From contig NZ_BMTD01000011.1 of the NCBI RefSeq assembly GCF_014649495.1, positions 1 to 64,000 of the forward strand: a DNA stretch of 64,000 nucleotides. The letters run 5' to 3'. A model generated the notes under the pieces. The model had not been told where the DNA came from, did no database searches, and saw only the letters and a list, made by a program, of their open reading frames with translations. Positions within the stretch are counted from its first letter, which is position 1. The number at the start of each line of letters is the position of its first letter. The translations under genes were made by a program, and so were the position numbers. This document shows positions 43,994-52,780 of this stretch, piece by piece. The DNA comes from Streptomyces filipinensis (GTDB taxonomy: Bacteria; Actinomycetota; Actinomycetes; Streptomycetales; Streptomycetaceae).

Positions 43994-45403
43994 GTGACTA
44001 GGCGTCAGTTCGTCGCCACCGCAGGTGTGATGCTGTCCCTGGGTGTTCTCACGGGCTGCGGCGGAGGCGACGGCAAGGAGGCCGACGCGGGCGGCCGTCC
44101 CACCGCCGGGGCATCGGCCTCCGCCACCCGGCAGTCGGGGCCCGCCTACAAGGGGGCCGCTCTGCCCGGACTGGCCAGGACACCTGTCTGGAGCGTGTCG
44201 GCACGCCATGCCAACGGCTGCCCGGGCGACCCGGTCGCCAAGGCCGCGGCCCATGTCGCGGGGGACTACGACCCACAGACCTGCCTGATCGGTGACGCCG
44301 TCGTCCTGACCGAGGATCTGTCCAAGACCGACGACACGAACCAGACGGTCGACCGTCACTACCGCGTCCGCCTGTACGACGCGCACACGGGCCGGGTGCG
44401 CCGCACGGTCGACACCGACACACCCGGCGCATGGCCGACCGAGCGCTCCGGCGGCGCCTCCGCGTACGTCCAAGTGACCAGTTGGAAGGACGGCTCACCG
44501 GCCCTCCTGGTGGTGGATGGCGACGAAGTCCCGGCCGACGGGCTGAAGAAGGCGACGGTGAGGACGACGTACACCGTGTACGCGCCCTCCGGCGCGGTGC
44601 TGGGCCGCTCCTCGTACACCGGCGAGGAGTACACCGATCTGACCGCGGAAGCAGGCCACCTGCTTCTGAAGGAGGGGTCCGGCACCAGCACGTACGCGCC
44701 GATCGGCGGGGGTGCCACCGTCCAGGCGCACGACCGGGACGAGGACCAGGATCCGCTCGGCAGCGGCTTCGGCTACTACGTCCACAGCACCTACGACATC
44801 GTGGACGGCAGCGGCAGCAAGCTGGTCGTCGGCGACCGCCGTACGGGCAAGGAGATGTGGACGCTCGACGACGTCCGCGGCCCTGCCGCCGCCGACCGGG
44901 ACAGCACCCCGGAGCTGCACCCCCTCACCGCCGACAAGGGCCTGCTCGTCTGGGACCTGCCGGCCGATTCCGCGTACGGCGCGCTGCTCACGGTGGTCGA
45001 CCTCAAAACCGGCCACCTGCTCGCCGAGGGTCCGCAGGTGGACACGGGCAACGTGGACCGGTTGCAGACCGTCCTGTCCGCGGACGGTTCCACCGCCGTC
45101 ACCCGGATGGGGGCCGGCGCGGTCGCCTGGAACGTGATCACCGGCAAGGAGTTGTGGCGGCAGGGGGAGGACGAGCAGGACATCACGCCGCTGGCTCTGC
45201 CGACCACGAAGACCCTCTTCGCCGACGCCGGTCCGGACCTCGGACTGACAGCTGTGGACATGGCCACCAGGAAGGTCCTCGGCAAGAACCTCGACGACGA
45301 CGCCGACGGCCCGGGGGACGGCTCGGCCCTGCAGTTCACCGCCGACGGATACGGCGTGCTGTTCGCCGGCGACTTCTTCGTCTTCGCGCCGCAGAAGGGA
45401 TAG
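43994..45403 (+). CDS. Beta-propeller lipoprotein (PQQ-like repeats)
   Basis: 469 residues from GTG 43994, 1 bp after the hydrolase stop. The lipobox is VLTGC (Cys 22) after TRRQFVATAGVMLSLG, and the RR suggests possible Tat export. The body has repeated blade-like strands such as YDAHTGRVRRTVDTDT, VGDRRTGKEMWTLDDV, VVDLKTGHLLAEG and WNVITGKELWRQGE, the pattern of PQQ-like or WD-type propellers. An extracytoplasmic scaffold for the apparatus is likely. Confidence 0.75.
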   Translation: MTRRQFVATAGVMLSLGVLTGCGGGDGKEADAGGRPTAGASASATRQSGPAYKGAALPGLARTPVWSVSARHANGCPGDPVAKAAAHVAGDYDPQTCLIGDAVVLTEDLSKTDDTNQTVDRHYRVRLYDAHTGRVRRTVDTDTPGAWPTERSGGASAYVQVTSWKDGSPALLVVDGDEVPADGLKKATVRTTYTVYAPSGAVLGRSSYTGEEYTDLTAEAGHLLLKEGSGTSTYAPIGGGATVQAHDRDEDQDPLGSGFGYYVHSTYDIVDGSGSKLVVGDRRTGKEMWTLDDVRGPAAADRDSTPELHPLTADKGLLVWDLPADSAYGALLTVVDLKTGHLLAEGPQVDTGNVDRLQTVLSADGSTAVTRMGAGAVAWNVITGKELWRQGEDEQDITPLALPTTKTLFADAGPDLGLTAVDMATRKVLGKNLDDDADGPGDGSALQFTADGYGVLFAGDFFVFAPQKG

Positions 45404-45407
45404 AGCG

Positions 45408-47138
45408 GTGACCACGGAACAACAGAAGAAGCCCCGCCCCGAAGACGACTGGACGACCGAGATCGTCATCCTGATCGTCGTCGTGCTGCTGGGCGTCGGC
45501 GGTGCCTGGCTGGCCGCCAAGGTGGGCGCGTCGTTCGCTCACGCGGCCGAACCGCCCGGCAACCCGCTGTCCTTCCTCGTCGCCATGATCAAGGGCGACT
45601 ACAGCTGGCCGGGTTCGGCCGCCAGCGCGGTCGCCGCCGGGGAGGCCGTCGTCCTGGGCATCCTCGGTCTGGCCGTGTACCGGTTCCTGCAGCGCCGGAA
45701 GAACAAGCCCGACGTCGACGGCGCCGCCCAGCACCTCGCGAAGGGCGAGGAACTGGGCAAGCTGACGATGAAGGGCGCGGCGGCCACCGCCGAGCGGCTC
45801 GGCGTGCAGGCGAAGACCCCGGGCGTGTTCATCGGCCGGTCCGTCAAGGGCCGTCAGCCACTGTTCGGTTCGTACGAGGACATGCACGTGGACATCTGGG
45901 GGCCGCGCACCGGCAAGACCACCCGGCGGGCCGTCCCGGCGATCCTGGACGGACCCGGCGCCGTCCTCGTCACCTCCAACAAGCGGGACATCGTGGACGC
46001 CACGCGCGGTCCGCGCGCTGCCCGCGGCCCGGTGTGGGTCTTCGACCCGCAGCAGGTGGCCGCCGAGGCGCCGAGCTGGTGGTGGAACCCGCTGTCGTAC
46101 GTCACCGACGTCGCCAAGGCCCGCAAGATGGCCGACCACTTCGCGTCCGGCTCACGGGACGCGAACGCCTCCACCGACGCCTTCTTCGACCCGGCCGGCC
46201 AGGACCTGCTGGCCAACCTGCTGCTCGCCGCCGCCTGCGCCAAGGCACCCATCACCCAGATCTACAGCTGGCTGTCCAACCCCAAGGACGACACGCCGGA
46301 GCGGATCCTGCGCGGCGCCGGGCACACCATGGCCGCCGACGGGTTGAACGGTGTCATCACCGCCCCCGACAAGCAGCGCAGCGGTATCTACGGCGTGGCC
46401 CAGCAGATGGCGTCCTGCCTGATCAACCCCGAGGTCAACCGCTGGGTGACCCCGCCCGCCGACCCGCGGGCGCCCGAGTTCGACCCGCACGCGTTCGTCC
46501 GCACCGGCGGCACGCTGTACTCCCTTTCCCGCGAGGGCCGGGACAGCGCGGGTCCCTTGGTGACCGCGCTGACCGTGGCCGTTGTCGAGGCGGCGGAGGA
46601 GTACGCCACCACCCAGCGCGGCGGCCGCCTCCCGCTGCCGCTGATCGGTGTCCTGGACGAGGCGGCGAACGTCTGCCGCTGGCGTTCCCTGCCCGATCTG
46701 TACTCGCACTACGGCTCGCGCGGCATCATCCTGATGACGATCCTGCAGTCCTGGGCACAGGGCATCGAGGTGTGGGGCGAGCGCGGCATGGAGAAGCTGT
46801 GGTCCGCGGCGAACGTCCGGGTGTACGGCGGTGGCGTCTCCGACACCCGCTTCCTGGGCGATCTGAGCGAGCTGGCCGGCGAGTTCGAGCTGCGTGAATA
46901 CCAGACCAGCCGGGAGTCGGAGGCGTACGGCTGGTCCGGCGCCCGCACGGTCAGCGAGTCCGTCCGCCGCGAGCGGGTCCTGCAGGTCTCCGACCTCGGC
47001 GCGATGCCGCCCGGCCGCGCCCTGGTCCTCGCCTCCGGTACCAAGCCGGTCCTGGTGGAGACGATCCCGTGGTGGGAGGGCCCCTACGCGGCCGAGGTCC
47101 AGGCGTCCCTGCGCAAGTACGACCCGGGGGCGCGGTGA
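45408..47138 (+). CDS. VirD4/TcpA-like coupling ATPase
   Basis: 576 residues. Two N-terminal helices (IVILIVVVLLGVGGAWLAA and AVVLGILGLAVYRFL) precede an all-alpha and AAA+ region. Walker A is GPRTGKTTR near residue 165 and Walker B is LPLIGVLDEAANV near 415, then SHYGSRGIILMTILQSWAQG. Coupling proteins select substrates and feed them into the type IV channel. The all-alpha domain segment (HFASGSRDANASTDAFFDPAGQ) is typical of actinobacterial TraG/VirD4 types. It is the last gene of the rightward operon; a terminator follows. Its presence without any relaxase suggests a protein substrate. Confidence 0.88.
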   Translation: MTTEQQKKPRPEDDWTTEIVILIVVVLLGVGGAWLAAKVGASFAHAAEPPGNPLSFLVAMIKGDYSWPGSAASAVAAGEAVVLGILGLAVYRFLQRRKNKPDVDGAAQHLAKGEELGKLTMKGAAATAERLGVQAKTPGVFIGRSVKGRQPLFGSYEDMHVDIWGPRTGKTTRRAVPAILDGPGAVLVTSNKRDIVDATRGPRAARGPVWVFDPQQVAAEAPSWWWNPLSYVTDVAKARKMADHFASGSRDANASTDAFFDPAGQDLLANLLLAAACAKAPITQIYSWLSNPKDDTPERILRGAGHTMAADGLNGVITAPDKQRSGIYGVAQQMASCLINPEVNRWVTPPADPRAPEFDPHAFVRTGGTLYSLSREGRDSAGPLVTALTVAVVEAAEEYATTQRGGRLPLPLIGVLDEAANVCRWRSLPDLYSHYGSRGIILMTILQSWAQGIEVWGERGMEKLWSAANVRVYGGGVSDTRFLGDLSELAGEFELREYQTSRESEAYGWSGARTVSESVRRERVLQVSDLGAMPPGRALVLASGTKPVLVETIPWWEGPYAAEVQASLRKYDPGAR

Positions 47139-47220
47139 CCGGCCTCGAGGCCTTCGGCTGCCCGTCGGGGCGCTGGACGGCCGTGCTCGCCCGGCTGAGG
47201 TGAGCGGCAGGCGCGGAGGG

Positions 47221-47245
47221 GAGGGGCCCGGGTGCCGGGCCCCTC
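47221..47245. terminator. Terminator of the rightward secretion operon
   Basis: Arms of 11 bp (47221-47231 and 47235-47245), 3 nt loop, followed by TTGTGG. It is shared with the converging fibronectin-III pseudogene. Confidence 0.75.
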
Positions 47246-47254
47246 TTGTGGTGT

Positions 47255-48023
47255 TCAGGGGGTGAGGATCGCGTAGTCCGCGCCGGGTGCCGACTCCGTG
47301 CCGTCCGCGTACCGGGCCGTCACCCAGTAGTGGTGCGTGGTGGCGGGCGGGGCGCCGGTGTCCGCGTAGGACGTCTGGGTGGTGGCCGCCAGCTTCTCGT
47401 AGGCGTGCGTGTCCGGGTTCCAGCGGTAGACCTGGTAGCCGGTGGCGTCAGGCACGATGTTCCAGCTCAGGCCGACGACATCCTTCCCGGCGGAGGCGGT
47501 CACGTCGACCGGTGAGCCGTCCGGGGTCGGCACGCTCGGGGTGGTGTCCTGCTCGGTCGCGACCACGATGTGGGGGGGAGCGGGTCCACTCGTAGTGGGA
47601 GTTCCAGTGCTCGTCCACCGCGTCGACGAACAGGCAGCGCTCCTCGCCGTCCGGGAGGGTGGCGTAGTCGTAGGAGGTGGTGTCGGTGCCGAGCCACTCC
47701 ACCTGGTGGACGGAGCAGACCTTCTCCTCGTCGTCGCCGAGGAGTTGGCCGGCGTAGACGACGTACCGGGCGAGGTCGGGCGTCGGGTTGGCGTCCCACG
47801 TCAGGTGGAAGCCGTAGCCGGTGGGGGTGGCGGTCAGGCCGGTGACCGCGGACGGGGGCGTCTCGTCCAGGTGCACGCCGCTGACCGTGTCGGACCGTCC
47901 GGACTCGTTGCCGGCGGCGTCGACGGCCGTGACGCGGTAGTAGTACCGCGTGCCCACGCTGCCGGACGTGTCGAGGTGGGACGGCCCGCCGGTGGTGGCG
48001 ATGCGGGTGTAGGTGCCCTCCCT
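47255..48023 (-). pseudogene. Fibronectin type III domain protein, frameshifted and truncated
   Basis: The upstream part (48023 to about 47580) encodes a FN3 segment with GTRYYYRVTAVDAAGNESG, then DETPPSAVTGLTATPTGYGF and LTWDANPTPDLARYVVY. The downstream part (47566-47255), in a different frame, encodes VGLSWNIVPDATGYQVYRW and THHYWVTARYADGTES. The switch falls in a run of seven G (47572-47578, plus strand); six would restore the frame. There is no start codon or signal peptide: upstream of about 48023 the homology ends abruptly. It was probably the C-terminus of a secreted carbohydrate-active or surface protein. A base-calling error at the G-run would explain the shift but not the missing N-terminus. 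Confidence 0.7.
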
Positions 48024-48210
48024 TGAACACCTGATGGGTCCGGCGGCCGGCTGGCATGAAGGTGTCCCGGGCTGTGCAGGATCCTGACAACGGCTCCCCT
48101 TCAGCGCCCGCACCCACGGGTGGCAGAGTCGTGATCATGAAGTACTGGGGCAGCGCAGCTACGGCACACACCATGCGAGAGTCGGCTTCCTCGTCCGTGA
48201 ACGGCTGGCA

Positions 48211-48498
48211 GTGAACGAGGGCGTCGCCGCGGCGGGTCTCCAGGAACTGGAACTGGTCCGCGCGGCGGCCGGCCCCGCCCCGGCGGCCACCGCCCTGATC
48301 AGGGTGGCCGCCCGGCTGCCCGCCGACTGGGCGTGCACCTGGTGGCTCGACGAGGACGAGGGCCGGATCCTGCTGCGGATCCGGCCACCGTCGGCTTCCG
48401 CCCCCGACGCGGTGCGGGTCTGGCTGGCCCGGGTGCTCGCCGACCCGGCGCTGAGGGCGTGGCGGATGTCAGATCCAGCCGCGTTCCCGGGCCAGTAG
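48211..48498 (+). CDS. Small unknown protein
   Basis: 95 residues from GTG 48211, with helical ELVRAAAGPAPAATALIRVA and a beta segment CTWWLDEDEGRILLRIRPPS, then VRVWLARVLADPALRAW. Codon usage looks coding (third-position G/C). The last 30 bp overlap the end of the converging LuxR gene. No homologue is recognised. It could be a truncated gene, since it lies next to a pseudogene. Confidence 0.4.
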   Translation: MNEGVAAAGLQELELVRAAAGPAPAATALIRVAARLPADWACTWWLDEDEGRILLRIRPPSASAPDAVRVWLARVLADPALRAWRMSDPAAFPGQ

Positions 48499-49476
48499 GG
48501 CCGCGTGGGCGCGGTTGCCGGCGTTCAGGGTGCGCAGGACGTCGGCGACGTGCCGCCGGTAGGTGCGCAGGGACACCCCCAGTTCGCGGGCGCCGATCTC
48601 GTCCTTGGCGACCCGGCACATCGACTTCAGGACCTCCAGCTCGACGGGGGTGAGCGCCCCGGCGTCCGGCGCGCTGTCCCCGGTCAGGGCCGCGAGGTCG
48701 GTGGCCCGGTCCCAGATCTTCTCGAACAGGGCCAGGATGCTGGCGACCAGACCCGGTTCCCGGGCCAGCAGGGCACCCCGGGAGGTGTCCGCGGGGTCGG
48801 CCGGGACCAGGGCGGTGTGGCGGTCGTAGACCAGGACCCGTTCGGCCAGGTCGGCGCAGAGCCGGATCCGGGCGCCCTGCGCGCCCAGTTCCCGCAGATA
48901 GGCCGCGGTGGCCGGATCGTCCAGCGCCTCCTTGGGCACCACGCTGCGGATGCGTACACCGCGTCGCAGGCAGCGGCTGTCCAGGGGGCGGGCGTGTGCG
49001 ATGTTCTCGGGGGTGAGCGCCGTGTGCGGCTCGACCGAGAGGACCTCGTGGCGGGCGAAGAACGCCAGGTCGTCGATCCGGTCGCGGATCTGGGTGAGGT
49101 TCGTCATCCGCTCCACTCCGCCGCCGGCCGGGGTGTGCGCGCCCATGTCGGCGCGGAGTTCGGCCACCAGGTGCTGGGGCCGTGTGACCTGCCGCAGCTC
49201 GTGGTGCAGTTCGTTCAGCCGGCGGTCGGTGAGCAGGCCGACCGCGGCCTCCGGATCCGCGGCCGTCAGCGTGTCGTGTCCGCTCGTGCTTCGGCCGCGC
49301 CGCAGCAGGCCCAGGCCGGTCAGCCGCTCCAGCGCCCCCCGGACCTCGCCCCGGGGGGTGTGCAGCAGCAGATGGAGATCCTCCGCCGACGTCCCCGGAT
49401 TGCGCAGGAAGTGCCGGTACAGACGCTCCTCCGTGCCTGAGAGTCCCAACGCCGCCATGCTGCCCGCACTGTTCAT
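48469..49476 (-). CDS. LuxR-type regulator with TrmB-like N-terminus
   Basis: 335 residues from ATG 49476. The N-terminal winged helix is TrmB-like (LGLSGTEERLYRHFLRNPGT, SAEDLHLLLHTPRGEVRGAL). A central PLD-like sensor segment (RDRIDDLAFFARHEVLSVEP, CLRRGVRIRSVVPKEAL) follows, then a C-terminal LuxR HTH (LTPVELEVLKSMCRVAKDEI, ARELGVSLRTYRRHVADVL). Such regulators commonly control RiPP and other natural-product clusters in Streptomyces. It is divergent from a second LuxR gene and beside the lanthipeptide cluster, which it probably regulates. Confidence 0.85.
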   Translation of the reverse strand: MNSAGSMAALGLSGTEERLYRHFLRNPGTSAEDLHLLLHTPRGEVRGALERLTGLGLLRRGRSTSGHDTLTAADPEAAVGLLTDRRLNELHHELRQVTRPQHLVAELRADMGAHTPAGGGVERMTNLTQIRDRIDDLAFFARHEVLSVEPHTALTPENIAHARPLDSRCLRRGVRIRSVVPKEALDDPATAAYLRELGAQGARIRLCADLAERVLVYDRHTALVPADPADTSRGALLAREPGLVASILALFEKIWDRATDLAALTGDSAPDAGALTPVELEVLKSMCRVAKDEIGARELGVSLRTYRRHVADVLRTLNAGNRAHAALLARERGWI

Positions 49477-49729
49477 CCTTCCCCCGTGTTCTCCCGTTCC
49501 GACCGGGCTCGGTGGGCGCGCGGGTCCGGCACGGCTGGTCGGGCCGAGCTGACGCCGGTGATGCGGAATCCACCGAATTGATGCCAACACAAGGTAATGC
49601 ATTGGTCAAGGATTCGCATGATCATGTCGTTCGGATTGCAACAAGCTGCGCGCCCGCGGACCCGTGCGGGCGCGCGTCGGTTGGCAGGCTGGAGGGCCGG
49701 ACGACCGATCGCACCACCCAGGGGGAACC

Positions 49730-49975
49730 ATGACAGTCGTCGTACGGGATGCCGCGCCGGACTTCTCCGCGCTCACCGAACGGGAGCGCGAGGTGCTGCT
49801 GCTGCTCGCCACCGGCGAGCAGAACCGCTGGCTCGCGCGCCGGCTGGGCATCGCGGAGCGGACGGTGCGGGCGCACACCGCCAGCATCGTGCGCAAGCTC
49901 GACCTCACGTCGCGTTTCCAGGCGGCGATCGTCTCGCACCTGTACGCCGACGACATACGGGCCGACCACGGCTGA
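49730..49975 (+). CDS. Small LuxR-type HTH regulator
   Basis: 81 residues consisting of little more than a LuxR/GerE domain: FSALTEREREVLLLLATGEQ, NRWLARRLGIAERTVRAHTA and SIVRKLDLTSRFQAAIVSH. There is no receiver or sensor domain. ATG 49730 follows GGGGGAA. It is divergent from the larger LuxR/TrmB gene with a 253 bp region between them. It probably co-regulates the lanthipeptide genes, possibly at the 30 bp-spaced repeats upstream of the precursor gene. Confidence 0.85.
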   Translation: MTVVVRDAAPDFSALTEREREVLLLLATGEQNRWLARRLGIAERTVRAHTASIVRKLDLTSRFQAAIVSHLYADDIRADHG

Positions 49976-50043
49976 TCCCCGCGGCACCCCGGCCCCCTTC
50001 CGGTACGCCACCGCAGGGGGCCCAGGACGTGCGTGACGGGTGG

Positions 50044-50712
50044 TCAGCCGGGGAGCATGTCGCCGACCATCTCGATCGCGATCATCCACATCGGCTGCGC
50101 CCCGGTGCCGAACGCGGCGGCCAGCGCGTAGCCGACGGCCGCGTCCGTGGCGTCGGCGGCGGCGTCCTCGCCCCACTCGGCGGCCACCCGCCCGTTCCCC
50201 TCCGAGGTGAGGTCCCCGAGGCGTTCCTCGCCGCGCAGCAGCCGGCTGCCCGGGATCGAGTCGGGCACCAGACGCCAGGAGCGGTCCCCGTGCCGGACGT
50301 CGACGCGGTACGAACGCCGGGTCAGCCGCCCCTTCGCGGGGTCCACCTCGGCCTCGGCGCCGTCGACGGTGAGCGTCAGGCGGGCGCCGTCCCGGGTGCC
50401 GATCGGCACATGGTCCGCCGCCTCCGTGCCGGGCGCACGGCGCAGCACGACCCGGGGTACCGACGCTCCCGTCACGCTCACCTCGCCCTCCCGGGTGTCC
50501 AGCCGGACGGTGATCGCACCGAAGCGGTCGTCCTGCGAGACGTGCTCGGCGACGGGCCACTCCTCCGGCTCGTCCCCGTACTCCCCGTGCTCCCCGTACT
50601 CCTGGTACTCCCCGTGCTCCCCGTATCCCCCCTGCTCCCCGTGGTCCCCGTACCGTTCGTGCTCCTCGGGCTGGGCGTCGGGTGTGGGCTTGTGTGCCGG
50701 GTCCTTCGGCAT
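50044..50712 (-). CDS. Unknown protein at the lanthipeptide locus with Gly-Glu-Tyr/His repeat N-terminus
   Basis: 222 residues from ATG 50712. Residues 17-50 are tandem units of YGEHGEY type. The remainder is beta-rich, with RFGAITVRLDTREGEVSVTG, RVDVRHGDRSWRLVPDSIPG and ending in AVGYALAAAFGTGAQPMWMIAIEMVGDM, a pattern that resembles a membrane-associated tubby/scramblase-like barrel but is not proven. It lies 92 bp downstream of the ABC transporter gene on the same strand. Its role in export or self-protection is unknown. Confidence 0.6.
   Translation of the reverse strand: MPKDPAHKPTPDAQPEEHERYGDHGEQGGYGEHGEYQEYGEHGEYGDEPEEWPVAEHVSQDDRFGAITVRLDTREGEVSVTGASVPRVVLRRAPGTEAADHVPIGTRDGARLTLTVDGAEAEVDPAKGRLTRRSYRVDVRHGDRSWRLVPDSIPGSRLLRGEERLGDLTSEGNGRVAAEWGEDAAADATDAAVGYALAAAFGTGAQPMWMIAIEMVGDMLPG
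50572..50655. repeat. Coding tandem repeat of CTCCCCGTA/GTG-type 9-12 bp units
   Basis: About eight imperfect units, each containing CTCCCCGT, lie within the N-terminus of the 222-residue gene. In-frame slippage would change the repeat number without breaking the protein. Confidence 0.7.
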
Positions 50713-50804
50713 GCGGGTCGTTCCTTTGCTGTTGCTGTCCGGTCGGTGTGCCGGTAAAGGGAAAGTCAAGAGTCGTACGTCATGGGGGACGGACGACGGA
50801 CGTC

Positions 50805-52574
50805 TCACGTTCCCGAAGACGTCAGCTGGGTGGCGGCGAGATCGCGGTAGAGGCGGTCGCGGCCGAGGAGTTCGTCGTGCCGGCCGTGGTCGCGCACCCG
50901 GCCGTCGGCCAGCAGCACCATGTGCTCCGCCGAGGTCACCGTGGACAGCCGGTGGGCGATCAGCAGCACCGTGCAGTGCTCGGCGGCCCGCTCCACGGTC
51001 TGCCGCAGCGCGGTCTCGCTCACCCCGTCCAGGTGCGCGGTCGCCTCGTCCAGCAGCAGCACCTGCGGTCGGCGCAACAGGGCCCGGGCGATGGCCAGCC
51101 GCTGCCGCTCACCGCCGGACAGGGCCAGGCCCCGGGCGCCCACCTGGGTGTCCAGGCCGTCCGGGAGCCGGGCGACGAGCGAGTCCAGCAGGGTGTCCCG
51201 CAGCACCCGGGCCACGTCCTCGTCGCGGGCGTCGGGCGCGGCGTACAGGAGGTTCTCGCGCAGGGTGCCCGCGAGCATCGGGGTGTCCTGCTCGACGTAG
51301 GCGATACGGCGGCGCACCTCGGCGCGGCTGAGCGCGGTGATGTCGGTGCCGTCCAGGAGGATGCGGCCCGAGCCGGTGTCGTAGAACCGCTGCAGGAGCG
51401 AGAAGACGGTCGTCTTGCCGCTGCCGGACGGGCCGACCAGCGCGGTGACGGCGCCCGCCGGGGCGGTCAGGCTGACCCGATCGAGGGTCGAGTCCCGGCC
51501 CGGGTAGGCGAACGTGACGTCCTGGAGGGTCACGCGCGGGGGCGGGCCGGCCGGGCGGGCGGGGGTCTCGTCGACATCCGTCTCGATCTCCATGTGCCGG
51601 ACCTCCTCGATGCGGGCCAGGGCGCCGAGCCCCTGCTGGAGCGAGGTCGTGCCGCCGACCAGGGACAGCACCGGGCCACCGAGGTTGAACAGGTACAGCA
51701 GGAAGGCGATCAGCGCGGCCAGGTCGAGCGTGCCGGTGGCGACCAGCGCGCCGCCGAAGCCGATGACGGCCAGGAAGGAGGCCTGGACGACCAGCGCCGA
51801 CAGCACCGCGATCACGGCGTGGTAGCGGGCCCCGGCCAGGCCCGCCCGGCAGGCGTCCTCGGCGGCGGCCACGGCCCGCGCGGTCTCCGTCGCCTCTCCG
51901 CCGTTGGCCTTCACCGTACGGGCGGCACCCAGCGCACGGTCGAGCGCGGCACCGATCTCGCCCACCGCCGTCTGCGCCCGGGTGGTGACCCGGCGGATCC
52001 GCGGCATCACCACGCCCATCGCCACGCCGACCACGATCAGCACCCCGGAGGTGATGCCGAGCAGCGGCAGGCTCGTCATGCCCATCAGCACGATCGTCGC
52101 CAGCAGATGGACGCCGCCGTCGAGCAGCTGGATCACCCCGCTCGTCGCCGCGTGCTGCACGAGGGTGCTGTCGGAGGTCACCCGGGTGGTGAGGCCGCCC
52201 GGCTCGACCCGGTCCAACTCGGCGCTGCGCAGCCGTATCAGCCGGTGCACGAGCCCCCGGCGCACATGCAGGACGACCTTCTCGGCGGTGCGCTCGCTGA
52301 GCAGCGCCTGGGTCCAGGTGAGCCCGATGGACACCGCCAACAGGCCCACCATCAGCAGCAGTTGACCGTCCAGACCGTGGCCGGTCATCAGCGCGGTGAG
52401 CGCGGACTCGACGACCATCGGCTGGGCGAGTCCCGCCGCGCTGCCCGCCAGGGTCAGCACCAGGACCAGCACGAGGACGCTCCGGTGCGGCCGCGCGTGG
52501 GCGAGCAGGGCCCGCAGCGGCGGCCGGGGGGACGGCCGGGGGTCCTGGGGGGTCGCCGGTTCAGGTGTGTTCAC
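50805..52574 (-). CDS. ABC exporter of the lanthipeptide (TMD-NBD half-transporter)
   Basis: 589 residues with six transmembrane helices, then a nucleotide-binding domain: Walker A VGPSGSGKTT near 380, signature LALSGGERQRLAIARAL near 480, Walker B VLLLDEATAHLD and switch His in LLIAHRLSTV. It has no N-terminal C39 peptidase domain, so leader removal must be done elsewhere, which fits the two M16 peptidases in the cluster. It is transcribed divergently from the precursor gene across the operator-like repeats. In the lexapeptide cluster the equivalent is called LxmT. Confidence 0.9.
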   Translation of the reverse strand: MNTPEPATPQDPRPSPRPPLRALLAHARPHRSVLVLVLVLTLAGSAAGLAQPMVVESALTALMTGHGLDGQLLLMVGLLAVSIGLTWTQALLSERTAEKVVLHVRRGLVHRLIRLRSAELDRVEPGGLTTRVTSDSTLVQHAATSGVIQLLDGGVHLLATIVLMGMTSLPLLGITSGVLIVVGVAMGVVMPRIRRVTTRAQTAVGEIGAALDRALGAARTVKANGGEATETARAVAAAEDACRAGLAGARYHAVIAVLSALVVQASFLAVIGFGGALVATGTLDLAALIAFLLYLFNLGGPVLSLVGGTTSLQQGLGALARIEEVRHMEIETDVDETPARPAGPPPRVTLQDVTFAYPGRDSTLDRVSLTAPAGAVTALVGPSGSGKTTVFSLLQRFYDTGSGRILLDGTDITALSRAEVRRRIAYVEQDTPMLAGTLRENLLYAAPDARDEDVARVLRDTLLDSLVARLPDGLDTQVGARGLALSGGERQRLAIARALLRRPQVLLLDEATAHLDGVSETALRQTVERAAEHCTVLLIAHRLSTVTSAEHMVLLADGRVRDHGRHDELLGRDRLYRDLAATQLTSSGT

Positions 52575-52605
52575 CCTGACGTTTCTACGTGCGGTCGGGG
52601 GGTGC

Positions 52606-52662
52606 GCGGTATTGGCGGATGCGGCAATGCCGGGGGCGGTACTGCCGGATGCGGCAATGCCG
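52606..52662. promoter_or_regulatory. Two 27 bp repeats with CGGCAATGCCG palindromes upstream of the precursor gene
   Basis: Two copies (52606-52632 and 52636-52662) differ at only two or three positions and are spaced exactly 30 bp, about three helical turns. Each ends with CGGCA-A-TGCCG (52622-52632, 52652-52662). They lie between the divergent exporter and precursor genes and are probable activator or repressor sites, for example for one of the LuxR proteins. Confidence 0.6.
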
Positions 52663-52780
52663 TAACTGACAATGGCGGCAAGGGCTTTACCGCATGCAGA
52701 TTTCTCTCGTCGCAGCGGACGGCGCCGGACCGGAAAGGCCGGTCCCCGTCATTCCGCCGCAGAAAAGGGAGAGATTCTCA

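Noticed and set aside
24865..47138. A complete integrative conjugative element
   Set aside because: No relaxase, integrase, excisionase, replication or TraB-type translocase is recognisable, and I could not find flanking direct repeats.
50572..50655. Regular short repeats that could suggest a CRISPR array
   Set aside because: Units are 9-12 bp without spacers and read in frame as Gly-Glu-Tyr/His; there are no cas genes. I saw no CRISPR array in the window.
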